DNA from: Campanula takesimana
Lineage: Eukaryota > Streptophyta > Magnoliopsida > Asterales > Campanulaceae
Assembly (NCBI GenBank): GCA_026119855.1
Contig: JAOWBW010000355.1
Coordinates: forward strand, 770,570-834,569
Direction: 5' to 3'
Length of the DNA: 64,000 nucleotides
The notes beneath the pieces are model-generated. The model did no database searches. It was not told the origin of the DNA and worked only from the letters and a program-made list of their open reading frames with translations. Both the position numbers and the translations under genes were made by a program. Within the stretch, counting starts at the first letter, position 1. Every line of letters begins with the position of its first letter. Of this stretch, positions 47,698 through 59,425 are shown piece by piece.

Positions 47698-47976
47698 TAT
47701 GTATATATATGTGTGTGTGTTATGTGTACACACACATACATATACTTCAGCTTGATATAAGACACTAATTAAAGCTTTTAAAACAACTACCAATAAAGGA
47801 TAAAATAAATTCATAACACAAAGCATACTTGTTCAAAGATTCCTGAAATCCACACCGAAAGCCTACTTAAAAGTTAAAACCTTACCCACAACCATAGTTT
47901 TGGGGTTATTATTACAACATAACATATTAACATAGTCTCATTCTACCATTTACTAAAGTTTCCCATGAAAAACATA
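47698..47976. other. Spacer with a TA/TG simple-sequence palindrome
   Basis: GTATGTATATATATGTGTG followed by TGTGTACACACACATACATA makes an imperfect inverted repeat at about 47698-47750. The rest is AT-rich with no gene seen. Confidence 0.45.
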
Positions 47977-48220
47977 CTCCCTCTCCCTCTCCCTCTGTCC
48001 CGCTTTAAGGTTCTTACTTTCCTTTTTAGTTTGTCCCAATTTAAGGTTCTTACTTTGCTTTATTACCTAAAATGGAAAGTGGGACCCACTTGTCATTCTC
48101 ACAACAAAAACTCCCTACCCACTTTCTCTCTCCCACTTTACTTTCCATACTCACAACATTTACTTTTTCTTAATCTCCGTGCAAAGTCAAACTAAAAACT
48201 TTAAATTGGGACATAGAAAG
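47977..48220 (+). mobile_element. Stowaway-like MITE, family 1 copy
   Basis: CTCCCTCTCCCTCTCCCTC opens it (the end is amplified into a CTCCCT microrepeat), followed by TTTAAGGTTCTTACTTTCC as in the copy at 3241. The right end is decayed (GGGACATAGAAAG). Confidence 0.75.
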
Positions 48221-48410
48221 TCTTCCCCTAACATTTAACTTGAGGTCCTTTCCAACCATCACACCTCAACTTACCACCTTCCATGGTAGCTTCTTCTTCA
48301 CCTATTACATAACAAAATAAAATAAAAATCATTATACCATATATGCATACTTACATATATATGTGTGTGTATGTATGTATATATATATATACACACACTG
48401 TCATTCATAA

Positions 48411-49351
48411 TGGGTGGAAATGGTTCGGCCAAACCGCGGTTCGGATCCGAGCCGAGCCAAACCGTGCGGTTTAGCTCGGTTTTTAAACTTATGCGGTTCA
48501 GCTCAGTTTCGAAAATTGATAAACCACACGGTTCGGTTTGGCTCACGGTTTGACCTTTCGAGCCGAACCGAGCCGAACCGTTTCGAGCTGAACCACGAGC
48601 CGAACCGTAGAGCTGAACCGTGGAGCCGAGTCATTAAACCGAGTCATAAAATGAGTCTATTAGTCTGACATGACCGGGAATGAAATGATCATTTTGTATA
48701 TTTAACCGGCAATATACAAACACTTTCATTGTATGGGTACTAACTCGTCATGGTTTTCTTTCCGGATGATCAAATTATGTGATGTGGCTGGCTTATATAA
48801 TCTCGTTGCAGTCTACTTGGGTAAGTAGAAACAATTTTCTTACAATTCTTTTCCGTTAAACTGTTTATGTAAAAATGAGTGCAGAGTTGTACTCATTTAC
48901 TATCTTCTTTTAATTTTCCAAATTTACAAAACTGATTGTTGTAAAATATCCAAAAATTAATGTACATGTAGGAGGTTATGACAAGGAGGATAAGGCAGCA
49001 AGGTCATATGATTTAGCAACACTCAAGTATTGGGGTACAACAACTACCACAAATTTCCCGGTAAGTTTACCTAAATTAACTGCATTCTGCCTAGCTAATT
49101 ACATCAAGAATATAATTTAAAATCAACTTATTTAGTAAGAGTTGTGGTTCAAACCGCGGTTTAAGTCACGGTTTAAACCGTAAAATCAGACCGTGGTTCA
49201 AACCGAGCTGAGCCGAACCGTGATGGTTTAGCTCAGCTCGGCTTGGACTATTTTGTGGTTCAGCTCGGTTTGGGATTTCTCCAAACCGATGTATAGCGGT
49301 TTGGCTCCTAAATTACCCCAAACCGAGCTAAACCGAACCATTTCCACCCTT
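48411..49351. mobile_element. TIR element carrying AP2 gene fragments (Pack-type)
   Basis: The ends are inverted: GGGTGGAAATGGTTCGG on the left and, reversed on the right, the same 17-mer preceded by AA. About 200 bp inside each end is filled with AACCGAGC, GGTTCGG and AACCGCGGTT motifs in both orientations. The unrelated middle (about 48620-49130) holds two AP2-domain exons with introns. The TIR resembles hAT termini, but no 8-bp target duplication could be identified. Confidence 0.65.
48812..49060 (+). pseudogene. Captured AP2-domain exons (ANT/PLETHORA/BBM type)
   Basis: The 9-nt exon TCTACTTGG (48812-48820) sits between TTGCAG and GTAAGT. An 89-nt exon (48972-49060) sits between ATGTAG and GTAAGT and encodes GYDKEDKAARSYDLATLKYW followed by GTTTTTNFP. 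The tiny exon and the 89-nt exon match the known layout of the first AP2 repeat in AINTEGUMENTA-like transcription factors, and the GTTTTTNFP tail is closest to BBM/PLETHORA types. Flanking exons are missing, so this is a gene fragment inside a transposon, not a working gene. The splice sites look intact. Confidence 0.8.
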
Positions 49352-49518
49352 GTATATATAGACGTACCATTTTTTGAACAATGACGCACTTTTGGTTCTA
49401 TGAAGTGGTCCGAAATTCCCCTTCATTTCCGAATCCTTTTCACCACCCTACCATGAAATAAATAGGTGTATAAGAATTACAAGAGTGAGGTAGTATGTGC
49501 TTGTGCGCGGATTAAAAC
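49352..49518. other. 3' flank of the bZIP gene
   Basis: Short spacer between the TIR element and the bZIP stop codon. It includes a TATATATAG stretch and no gene. Confidence 0.4.
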
Positions 49519-49848
49519 TTAGGTTACCTTTCCCTTGAATTTCTTTTCCGGTTCTTCCTTGATCTTCTTTTTCGCCGCTTCCTGTTTCAAGTAAATTTCA
49601 ATGGAAAAGATTGCACAAGAAGTTACATATTTTCAAAAAAATAAAACAAAAACTAAAAAATTAAATCAATATATATAATATAAATATACTTCTACTCACC
49701 AGAGAAAGTTTAAGGCTTGCATTTATCGCCTTGTGTTGGCTCAGCTCTTTCTCAAGTTCCGCTGTATATGCCTATAAAACATATGTAATTCTCACTTCCT
49801 AGTAAACCAACAACTTGAAAAATACTATTCCATCATCAGAGTGCATGA

Positions 49849-49919
<71 letters not shown>

Positions 49920-50583
49920 CACAAGTTGTGTGCAAGATGCAAACTTGCTTGCGAGCTTTAGAACGTGCAGCAGAAGCTCTGTTCTTGATCATACGCTTAT
50001 ACTTTCGCTCTTCATCCACATACATTGTATAAGGAACCTCCTTTCCCTTGTTAAAAGCAGATGATCCATCGCTCATCAAATTAATAAACACATTCCCATT
50101 AACAAAGCTCCCACGCGTAGAAAACTCGCACCCCATCACGGGCACCACACTTACCCCTGTTCTCAAGCCCAGGCCATTGTTAAAAAAGACACCCCCAGAA
50201 GGATTAGTATTCAGATCAAAATATTGGTCCTGCATTGGGAGGGAAGGGGACGGAGGCGGTATAACTCCTGCAGCAACTAGAAATTCCTCGAGTGTCATTT
50301 CTCCAAGAGTTTGCAACTGCGTGATTTCGTTTCTCTCGATTGTTCTACCAAATTCAAACCCGCCTTGGTTTTCTTCGGTTTGACTGTTGACTTGAATTTC
50401 CGCCCAGACTTCATCGACAGTTTTTCCAGAAAGCGGAGTTGGGACGAAGAGTGGTCTTTGTGGGACCCCGTTTTCGTGAACATCATTATTTTGTGGCTCT
50501 TGTTCAACATTTGAAGAAAGTTGAAATTCATCGTTTGAGACTGTATTGAGAAGCTCATCCATGTTCATCATACCAAAACTCAT
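49519..50583 (-). CDS. Group-A bZIP transcription factor (ABI5/AREB-like), compact form
   Basis: Group-A bZIPs bind ABRE elements in the nucleus and mediate abscisic-acid responses. I model three exons on the minus strand: 50583-49945, 49771-49700 and 49581-49519, 257 residues in all. Conserved blocks are FGMMNMDELLNTV (residues 3-15), KTVDEVWAEIQ (about 54-64), LGEMTLEEFLVAAGVI (about 93-108), and the basic region YKRMIKNRASAARSKARKQ ending exon 1 at residue 213. Exon 2 supplies AYTAELEKELSQHKAINASL. Exons 2 and 3 are bounded by TATAG/GTGAG and AAACAG. Exon 1's donor is a weak GTTTGC, placed at the intron position known for this family. Oddities: the protein starts at the first conserved block, lacking about 40 residues seen in ABI5/ABF; the basic region has NRASAARSK instead of NRESAARSR; and the C-terminus is short and lacks the usual tail. 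It could be a diverged working gene or an early pseudogene. Confidence 0.72.
49849..49916. repeat. (AT)n(TG)n microsatellite in bZIP intron 1
   Basis: About six AT units followed by about 25 TG units. It ends only about 28 bp from the proposed exon-1 donor. The open frames over it coding for Cys-Val or Thr-His runs are artefacts of the repeat. Confidence 0.9.
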
Positions 50584-51734
50584 CCCACTCCTATTTTGGA
50601 TCTCGTCTAGGGTTAATGCGAAGATTGAAGCGTTTTATGAGTTGTCTTTGGAAAGATTATTTGAAGCTCCTCGCGATATCATCTCGGATTTCAGCTCATT
50701 TTCAGCACCGATGCTTTCCGAATGATCTGACGCGTCCATTTGTAATCTACCAACATGTTGTTGAAGATGGTTCTTGTTATAAGGCTTGTTTGAAATCCAA
50801 AGGAGTATAGTTAGTTACATACCCTCAAAGTTTGTGTGTATGTGTGCGCACGCATTTAATATAAAAATGTTGAAATGAGATATAATGAACCTACAGTGAC
50901 AACCACAACAACAAGAAGAAGAAATTAACGCAAACATTATAAAAGATCGTATAGTGTTGCCTCAGTTTAGAATAAAAAAAGTCGCATTTGACAAGTCAAA
51001 TTTTATTATTTTGTACCAAATGGAATTTAATAGGAGTATTTGGGAAAGATTTGACAAAAAGCGATATTATGTTATCAAAATTATTCACATTAATTAAGTT
51101 ATACCAAGCTGCAACTCTGGCTATGCCCACACTAACGGTGGAATCCCTAAGGTCATAATCCCTAAATCTTAGATAGGGAAGGCTACTTTTTTAGGCATCT
51201 CTCGTACGGGTATCAAAAATAAATTTTGGTAATTATTGATCATTATTCATAAAATATGAAATTACAATCTTTATAGTAGATATCAAAGTCAAATTGTGAT
51301 CGATATGAGTATATGTTAAAGGTACTAACATCTCTAATATTAGGTGTCAAATTAATCACTCAAATTAGTATTTTTATTTTAATAGTGTTATTTGCATTTA
51401 AACTATTATTAATTAATAAATATGAATGATATTGAATGCTAATTGAAGTTAAAATAAAGTAAATATATAAAATTTTATTATTACTTTACAAATTATCACT
51501 ATTTTTAAAATATGAATATTGTTTATTTATTAATATTTTTTTATTAAATGTTTTTCTTATAAATATTAGGACAACTTTAATCTAAAATTTGATATTTTCT
51601 ACCTTGCTTAGTATCACACTAAAATTTGATACTAGCTCATTTCACCATTGGAGATACTAGTACCATGACATAGGTCATAGGTACCACAATTTGGCTTTGG
51701 TACCTACCGATTGAGTTGCCCTGAGTAGCATGAC
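50584..51734. other. bZIP upstream region and intergenic DNA
   Basis: Bases 50584-50800 are the presumed leader and promoter of the minus-strand bZIP gene; GACGCGTCC near 50740 is a CG-rich palindromic core. From 50880 on the DNA is AT-rich with no gene. The stretch about 51130-51720 contains CTCGTACGGGTATC and TGGTACCTACCG phrases that may mark a decayed transposon, but I could not fix ends. Confidence 0.4.
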
Positions 51735-52666
51735 TGTTGGAAAAATGTGTTGTATGTAAAGGAAATTGCGCACATTTCCTTACATGAATCATTTGTCGTT
51801 TGACAAAGATTATTTTGAGTTCGTGTTACTCCGTGAGAACATTGAAATTGTATATTTATTTATCCAATTTGTAGATTGGATGATAAATATATGATAGTTA
51901 AAAGTTAGTTGATTGATATGGGTAAAATATGATGATCCCATATTGAGAAGAAAATGAAAACTCAAAAAGAATTGGTTCACATATATGGGGAAATGTGGTT
52001 ATCCCACATTGAAAAAGAAAGGAAACCTAAGCTTGTTATTACAATCACCCTTTTGAAGTAAGATTATAAAGCATAGAAACTCTATCTGGCGTGCATATCT
52101 GTAAGGGGTGCAAATCAAGAGCCAATTCGTGTTTCGGACCACCCAACTCATGTGCGAGGACACGAATGTAACATTGAATTGGAACGACATAGCACCCCAG
52201 AAAATGTGTGCGCGTGCAGAAGAGCGCGCATAACCCAAAAGCTGAAATTCTAAGTTTAATTTCCAAAGATTTATGGATTTAATAGCTCATAATTATTTGA
52301 AATGAATCCCAGATTAATTAGGCATTCATGACCGATAATGGTTGAGCTATAAATTATCCTCTTTCTTTTATCCTCCTTGCATATATCGTTGGTGATAATT
52401 CAAAACATTATTGAGTTCGCCGGAGTCTTCAAATGTGCTAGAAGAACTCATGTTCGTCAATTCTATCAAGGGAGACAGATGTTCACGAATAACCTCAAGC
52501 ACATGGAGATGGTGGAACAAATTTGTCTTAAGAAGAGTGTCTAACACTGCTCGGACACAATTCGATCCTTTGATTACATGGTTTTTTATTACATTATTTG
52601 TATTATACTTCAATTTGTATTATCAATTTGCTTTATTTCAACAATTGTGATGTAATTCTTCTAACA
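51735..52666 (+). mobile_element. Possible copia solo LTR, 932 bp
   Basis: It starts TGTTGGAAAAATG and ends AATTCTTCTAACA, giving TG...CA ends with an 8-bp near-perfect inverted terminus. Inside are the LTR-like phrase TATCCCACATTGAAAAAG and a TATA-like GCTATAAATTATCC. The flanking 5-mers ATGAC and CAGAC agree at only three positions, so the target duplication is weak. No coding region is seen. Confidence 0.45.
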
Positions 52667-53167
52667 CAGACAACCTACTTAAACTAAATTTTGTCAAGTC
52701 GCACCAGAACTCACCTCTATGTGACTCATTGCATCATTGGCGGAGCTAAGAATTTTGTTAATGGGGGCAAAAGAAGCTACATAACATATCTTCTTATGCA
52801 TAAGGGGGTAGAATGAACTTGAATGATTTATGTTTTTCATTATACAAATAGGATAAAGTTTAAATAAATTACACTAAACCCTTGAATTCTCAAATAATTG
52901 CAGTAGCTAAAGTAAAATTGTTTTAAGTCAAATGGGGTAGTTGCCCCAATTCTCATATGGGCAACTTCGCCCCCACATGCATTGCACATATATCACAGAT
53001 ATTGTGGTTGATAGGCCGAAGTCCATATATAATCACAAGAGAGAAATAGTTGGTGGTTTGAGTGAGTGAGTGGCGAAGCTATTTATGTGGGTATGTGTTA
53101 TGGGGTTCTTTGACCCATTCAATTTAGGTTAGTGTTAATTTTAGTACAATCACATTTTAGAAATATA
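52667..53167. other. Intergenic DNA
   Basis: No gene. GGCGGAGCTAAGAATTTTG near 52739 and GTGGCGAAGCTATTTATG near 53070 are direct near-copies and may be ends of an old small transposon. Confidence 0.35.
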
Positions 53168-53450
53168 CTCCTTCCCCCCCCCCCCCCCCCCGGTCCTTCT
53201 TTAATTTACGAAAATGAGTTTTGGCACAAGAATTAAGAAAAATGATTGAAAAGGTGATGTGTTGGGAGTGTAGATAGTTGAGTGGGAGAGAGAAAGTACA
53301 GTAGAGCATAGTAAGTGGATAGTTGTTGTGAGTATGATAAGTGAATCCCACTATTTTAAAAGTATTAAAGCATTTCCATTTTTTGAACTTTGTAGATTAA
53401 AGTGAGATAATTAAAATGTCTATTTGTAGATTAAAGAGGGACATAGAGAG
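53168..53450. mobile_element. Stowaway-like MITE with an 18-base C run
   Basis: It starts CTCCTTCC, continues as 18 C (53174-53191), and ends GAGGGACATAGAGAG, flanked by TA (53166-53167 and 53451-53452). The inner arms (TTAATTTACGAAAATG and TGTAGATTAAAG) are diverged. Confidence 0.7.
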
Positions 53451-55121
53451 TAAATTTTTTATTACTAACAAGGATGGATTTATACATTTTCAACCCCTTA
53501 ACTTTGGATAAAATTTGCGCTAAATAATTATATCAGCAACCTTTTAATTATGCCAAATTTGGATGCCACAATTATAATATTTTTCCAAATCAATCTCGAT
53601 CCACGTTTCAAATTTTTTTGACTTTGCCACTGATAAGCTGTACGATAGTAGGCAACAGTTTGACATTGATAGAAGGGGAGATATTTTTACTTCTCATAGT
53701 TTATATTTAGGATTTTATTTATATATTGTTCTTCAAGGTCAAACATTAATTTTAATAAATTAATAAATATTTCACTAAACAAATTTAAAATATTTTTATT
53801 AGTTTTAATATTAACTATAATATGGTAATTTAAATTTAAAGTTTGTCAGTTAAAATTAACTTATTAAGAAGCTTCCTTGTATTAGCTTTGTTAAGTTTTT
53901 AAAAATTAGTAAACTTAAAATGAAAATTTGTAGAATTTCAATGGAGAACGCAACAAGTTTTTAAAAAACACGTTATTTGTTTTCATCAAAATTGGAACTT
54001 TTTCTCCAATTTAATAAAAATAGTAGCGATGACTACAGCTATCGGCTTAAAAATTGGGGGAAATTATTGGTAATTAAACTCCAATTGCAATTGACCATCC
54101 GAGGAAGGAAGGATATCTAAATAATGCAAATTTAATTTCATGTCATAGCGCAGAAATGCCCAATCGAGCTAAAAAAAATGTTCATTTCTACTTGCATGCT
54201 AAAACTAAAATGAAAAAGCATAAATATCTAATAAAAAACAAAGGATTCACACTTTGATTGCATGATACAGATCAATTGCATATCTAATCGAACAATCAAG
54301 ATCAAATTTAAATTGCGTGTTAAAGTTAAACACAAAAAGGGATAAATATTTAGTCGAACACAAAGATGCACATTTTTTATTGCATGATCCAATTAAATGA
54401 GAAAAAACATAATTAGACCTCTAAAATTCATATCAAAAGTATCTATAAATGGGGAATCGGTTGATAAATTAGTAAGCATGCATATAAACACTTATATACA
54501 GATGCATAATTTGAAATCGTCTAACCAAGAAATTCAAAATCATTAATTAAGAGAATGGATGGTTAAATCCAAAGTAATTACCTGCCAATTAAGTGCAGAA
54601 TTTCTTCAACTCTGGCTAGAACATTCTCTTAGTAGAACTTTACATAAACGTAGAGAAATGGTAAAGAGAGACTGAAGAGTTAGAGGATATCAAAGAGCCT
54701 TTTTAAGAGACGATATTATGACTTAAGGTTCAAAGTATGAAAACTACAACCACTTTGGCTATATTTTTGTTGGTTACTGTGGGCCCCATCTGTTAATGCA
54801 ATTTTGACGGGTTTGCAGCACCTGCCAAAGAGGTTACTCTCAATTAGTGCGTTTCACTTAGCTATATTGTACGTTTATACTGGCACTTTTTTGCACTTTA
54901 ACCTCTTTAATTTATCCTTTTGAATTATTGAAACAATAGCTAATTTTCATATACACTTGGATATATTAGCTTAATAACTATTGTATCCAAGTGTATTTTA
55001 AAAATTAGCTACTGTATCCAAGTGTATCCATTATATCTATAATCTGGACCCTTGATTTTGTGTCTAATCCAGTTATTATGTTTGGTTCTCACGGTTTTCA
55101 TTTGAGCACATTCATATACAA
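53451..55121. other. AT-rich intergenic DNA with a dispersed repeat
   Basis: No gene. Sequence around 53600-53690 (CCACGTTTCAAATTTTTTTG then ACTTTGCCACTGATAAGCTG) is similar to 55405-55465, so two members of one low-copy repeat flank this stretch. Near 54955-55030, TATCCAAGTGTAT recurs three times in both orientations. Confidence 0.4.
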
Positions 55122-55136
55122 ATACATACACACACA

Positions 55137-55232
<96 letters not shown>
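55122..55232. repeat. (CA)n(TA)n compound microsatellite
   Basis: About 20 CA units with TA interruptions run into about 30 TA units. Confidence 0.92.
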
Positions 55233-55235
<3 letters not shown>

Positions 55236-55799
55236 TGGGGTCCCTGACTCCTTTCAATTTCAAAAAGTATTATTTTAGTACCTTAATTATTATTATAAAT
55301 ATTGGATTTATATCTTTTAAACCTCTTAATTTATTATTATACCACCACATTTATGTTAAATGTGGGTATTCGATTATAGAAAAAAAATCAAAAATAATTT
55401 TGACCCACGTTCTAAATTTTTTGACTTTGCCACTTGTTTCAGCTGTGAGATTTTAGGTGGCAATATTTAAAGGAGTGGAGGAATTTTAACGCTTAGTTTG
55501 TAGTTTAGGTTTAGGAATTCATTTGTATTTTATTTTTTTTAAGTCAGGCCCTTGAAATTAGAAAATTAACAAATAATTGGGATTTTTACCTACAAGTCCC
55601 TAAAAGATACACCTATTTATTAATAAAACAAAAAATTTCTAATCTAACCAGTAAATCCTATCTCTAAACTAAAATGCCAAAAATTCTTCACTATATAAAA
55701 TGACAAAACTACCATCCACTTAGATAAAATAATTCATACTCATTTTACCTTTGACCATCTTTGACCACCACCTCCTTCGGCTCGCCGCCACTGACCACT
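55233..55799. other. Intergenic DNA before the small CACTA
   Basis: It holds the second copy of the dispersed repeat (GACTTTGCCACTTGTTTCAG near 55425). The last 60 bp are a CCACC-rich stretch that continues on the far side of the CACTA at 57257, showing it was one unit before insertion. Confidence 0.45.
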
Positions 55800-57256
55800 C
55801 ACTACAAGAAACAGGGGTATTTGGGAGGGTCAAAATCCGTCCTAAATAAATACAAAACCGTACCAAAAGGTATTTGGGACGGTTCAGAGACGGTTTCTGG
55901 TCCCTCCCAAATACGAGCGTGCCAAATACATTTGTCTCGGCTTAAAACCGTCCCAAATACTTGTTGGCACGGTATTAAGGACGGTTTTATTGTTAGTGCT
56001 AATTGCTTGACATTTGGCACATTTTAGTTTGTCGTGCCAAATATTTTGTATTTGACACGGTTATATTGCCATCACAAATACTATTTAGCACGGTTTTTGC
56101 ACCTTCCCAAATAGTAATTGGCACGACTATATGCCCTCCCAAATAACAATTAGCACGTTTATATGCTCTCCTAACTAACATTTAGCAAGGCTGTATTTGT
56201 CTTCCCAAATGGTATTTTTCATGGTTTGGAACAGTTTTGTTTCTCTTCCAAATAATGGAATTGAGACTCAATAAATACCATATTTATTTGCAATACCAGT
56301 TTGAGATGAACTCTCGGATCAGTTGATATCTTATGTATACTCCCAAACCTTGTGCCCAGTACACAAATCGTGTACTTTCTTTCTCTCTTATTTTCTTACT
56401 CTTCTTTCTTATGAAATTCTTCTATCTTATAATATTGATATTTTGTAAATGTCTATCATGAAATAACAGGAAAAATAATGGAACAAAGACATTAAGCAGT
56501 ACTACTAAAAATCAAATAACTTTCTCATTAGGGCATGAAATCAAACACCCAATATATTGAAAATAAAAAATTGTAAATTAGGGATTTTATATTACCTCAG
56601 TTAGGAAGTAAATTTGTTGAGGGGTTGATTTTCCTTTCAATTGATAATCTGTAGGTGTTCAACATAACAAACAACAAAATTAGGGCTTTAAACCCTAGAC
56701 AAAGATAAAGATACATATATATATATATATATAGAGAGAGACGAACCTGAGAGGCGTGAAGCTAGATACAATGGCGTGAAGCTAGAGACAGGAATGAAGC
56801 ATGAAGATGGAGGATAGATTGACGTTTCAGAGAGGCGTGGAAGAGAAATTTGTTTTAGAGAGGCGTGGATGAAAAAATTTGGGGAAGAGTTGGAGACGCG
56901 TGGGAATTTTTTTGGTAAAAGCCACGAAATTGAAATATTTGACACGAAAAAGTTTTTAGACTAAACAACATTAGTATTCGGGACAAGTGCAAAAAACGTG
57001 CCAAATGCTTGATTATTTGTGAAGGCCAAAACTAAACAGTGCCAAAAAAACATATTTTTCACGGCTAAGTTAAGAACCGTGCCAAATAATTGAATATTTT
57101 TCGCCAAATAATTGAATATTTTTCACGGTCAAACAGTAGCCGTGCCAAATGTTGCGTATTTGGGAGGATTTTTAACCGTGCCAAATACTTGTATTTAGCA
57201 CACTTTTCGGGCCGTGCCAAATATATCAGTCCCTAAAGGTCCTTTTTCTTGTAGTG
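55800..57256. mobile_element. Small non-autonomous CACTA, 1457 bp
   Basis: The termini are CACTACAAGAAAC and, reversed on the right, CACTACAAGAAAAAG, with the target duplication ACT (55797-55799 and 57257-57259). Subterminal arrays of GTGCCAAATA, TTGGCACGG and CCGTGCCAAAT fill about 450 bp on the left and 300 bp on the right. No transposase is present. Motifs and subterminal repeats differ from those of elements at 4797 and 40571, so it is a third CACTA family. Confidence 0.87.
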
Positions 57257-57259
57257 ACT

Positions 57260-57869
57260 GCCTCTAACCACCACCGATGGTCCACTAACTTGACCACCGA
57301 CCACCACCAATGGCTAACCATCTCCGCCTGTCAGACCTCAATAACATCCCACCACCAACTCCCGTCCATTGAACAACCTTTGGTAGGCGCCACCCTTCCC
57401 CAAATCCATCTTTGACAACTACAATTATTATTAATTAAATTAATTGTCTCCACCAAAGTTTGAACCCAAGACCTCTTGCTATTTAATGGAATATTATACC
57501 ACTATACCAACAACGTCTTTATTTCTTTTATGACATGTTTCAAATTTAAGACAACAATAACATATTTCTCTTTCTCTCTCTTTTTTTTTAGGGTAAGAGA
57601 ATTCTTCTTAATTAAAAATTTACTCACATATAACAAAAGAAAAAATAGATAAGTTAATTTATCATTTGTCAAGAATGCATATGAGAGTATGTTCACTTTT
57701 GAACTTTAAACAACTACGAGATTGAGTTATCAATTGTTTCACACATGATGTCGCTTTATATTTATTAACTAAATATTTATCTTGAAACAATTGAGAAACT
57801 GATTTCATAATTGTCTAAAGAGCATGTGACAACACACAACTGTCAAAATGAGTGTCAGGTATAAAAAAA
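57260..57869. other. Intergenic DNA before the minisatellite
   Basis: CCACC-rich DNA to about 57370, then AT-rich sequence with no gene. Diverged minisatellite-like words (CAATTGAGAAACTG) begin near 57785. Confidence 0.4.
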
Positions 57870-59425
57870 TTGAGAGATGAATTTTTAGTTACTATACTCA
57901 ATTCATGTGTGAACAATTGAGAAATTGATGTCCTCATTATAGTAGTCAACGCATTTGTAAACAATTGAGAAATGCATGTCCCAGTTATAATGCCCAAACT
58001 CATGTGTGAACAACTGTGAAATGCATGTCTCAGTTATTATACTCAACTAATGTGTGAACAACTGTGAAATGCATGTCTCAGTTATAATAATTAAACTCAT
58101 GTGTGAATAACGGTGAAATGCATGTCTCAATTACTATTTTCAACACATGTATGAACAATTATGAAATGCATGTCTCAGTTATTATACTCAACTTAGTGTG
58201 AACAACTTAGAAATGCATGTCTTAGTTATTACACTAACAACTGAGAAATGCATGTCCCAGTTATAATACTCAAACTCATATGTGACCAACTGTGAAATGC
58301 ATGTCTCAGTTATTGTACTCAACTCATGTATGAAAAACTGTGAAATACATGTCCCAGATATAATACTTACACTCATGTATAAACAACTATAAATGCATGT
58401 CTTAATTATTATTTTTAGCTCATGTTTGAACAATTGTGAAATGCATGTCTCAGTTATTATACTCAACTCATGTGTAAACAACTGTGAAATGCATGTCCCA
58501 GTTATAATACTCAAACTCATATGCGAACAACTGTGAACTGTAAGTTTCAATTATTATTTTTAACTCATGTGTGAACAATTGTGAAATGCATTTCTCAATT
58601 ATTATACTCAACTCAAGAGTGAACAACTATGAAATGCATGTCTCAGTTATTATACTAAAAACTGAGAAATGCATGTCCTAGTTATAATACTCAAACTCAT
58701 ATGTGACCAACTGTGAAATGCATGTCTCAGTTATTGTACTCAATTCATGTGTGAACAACTGTGAAATGCATGTCCCAGATGTAATACTTGAACTCATGTG
58801 TGAACAACTGTAAATGCATGTCTAAATTATTGTTTTTAACTTATGTGTGAACAATTGTGAAATGCATGTCTCAGTTAGTATACCCAACTCATATGTGAAA
58901 AACTGTAAAATGGATGTCCCAATTATAATACTCAAGCTCATTTGTGAATAACTGTTAAATGTAAATTATTATTTTCAACTCATGTGTGAAAAATTTGTAG
59001 TGTGTGTCTCAGTTATTATACTCAACTCAAGAGTGAATAACTGTAAAATGCGTGTCTCAGTTATTATACTAACAATTAAGAAATGCATGTCCCAGTTATA
59101 ATACTCAAACTCATATTTGAACAATTGTGAAATCTATGTCTCAGTTATTGACTCAACGCAAGTGTGAATAATTGTGTAATGCATGTCCCAGTTATAGTAC
59201 TCAAACTCATGTGTGAACAACTGTGAAATGCACGTCTCAATTATTATTTTTAACTCATGAGGAAAAACTATGAAATGCATAAACTATGAAATGCATGTCT
59301 CATTTTGTTATACTCAACTCATGTGTGAACAACTGTGAAATAAATGTCTCAGTTATTATACTAACAATTGAGAAACGCATGTACCAGTTATCATACAACA
59401 ACTGAGAAATGCATGTTTCACTTTT
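57870..59425. repeat. 48-bp minisatellite, about 32 units
   Basis: The unit is GTGTGAACAACTGTGAAATG then CATGTCTCAGTTATTATACT then CAACTCAT. Two subtypes tend to alternate: TCTCAGTTATTATACTCAAC and TCCCAGTTATAATACTCAAA, so a 96-bp higher order is visible in places. Several units lack a block (ACTAACAACTGAGAAATG junctions). The minus-strand frame at 58188-58550 is only this repeat translated in 16-residue steps. Confidence 0.88.

Noticed and set aside
57870..59425. CRISPR array or coding repeat protein
   Set aside because: Units are contiguous with no unique spacers and carry frequent stops and block deletions; it is a eukaryotic minisatellite.
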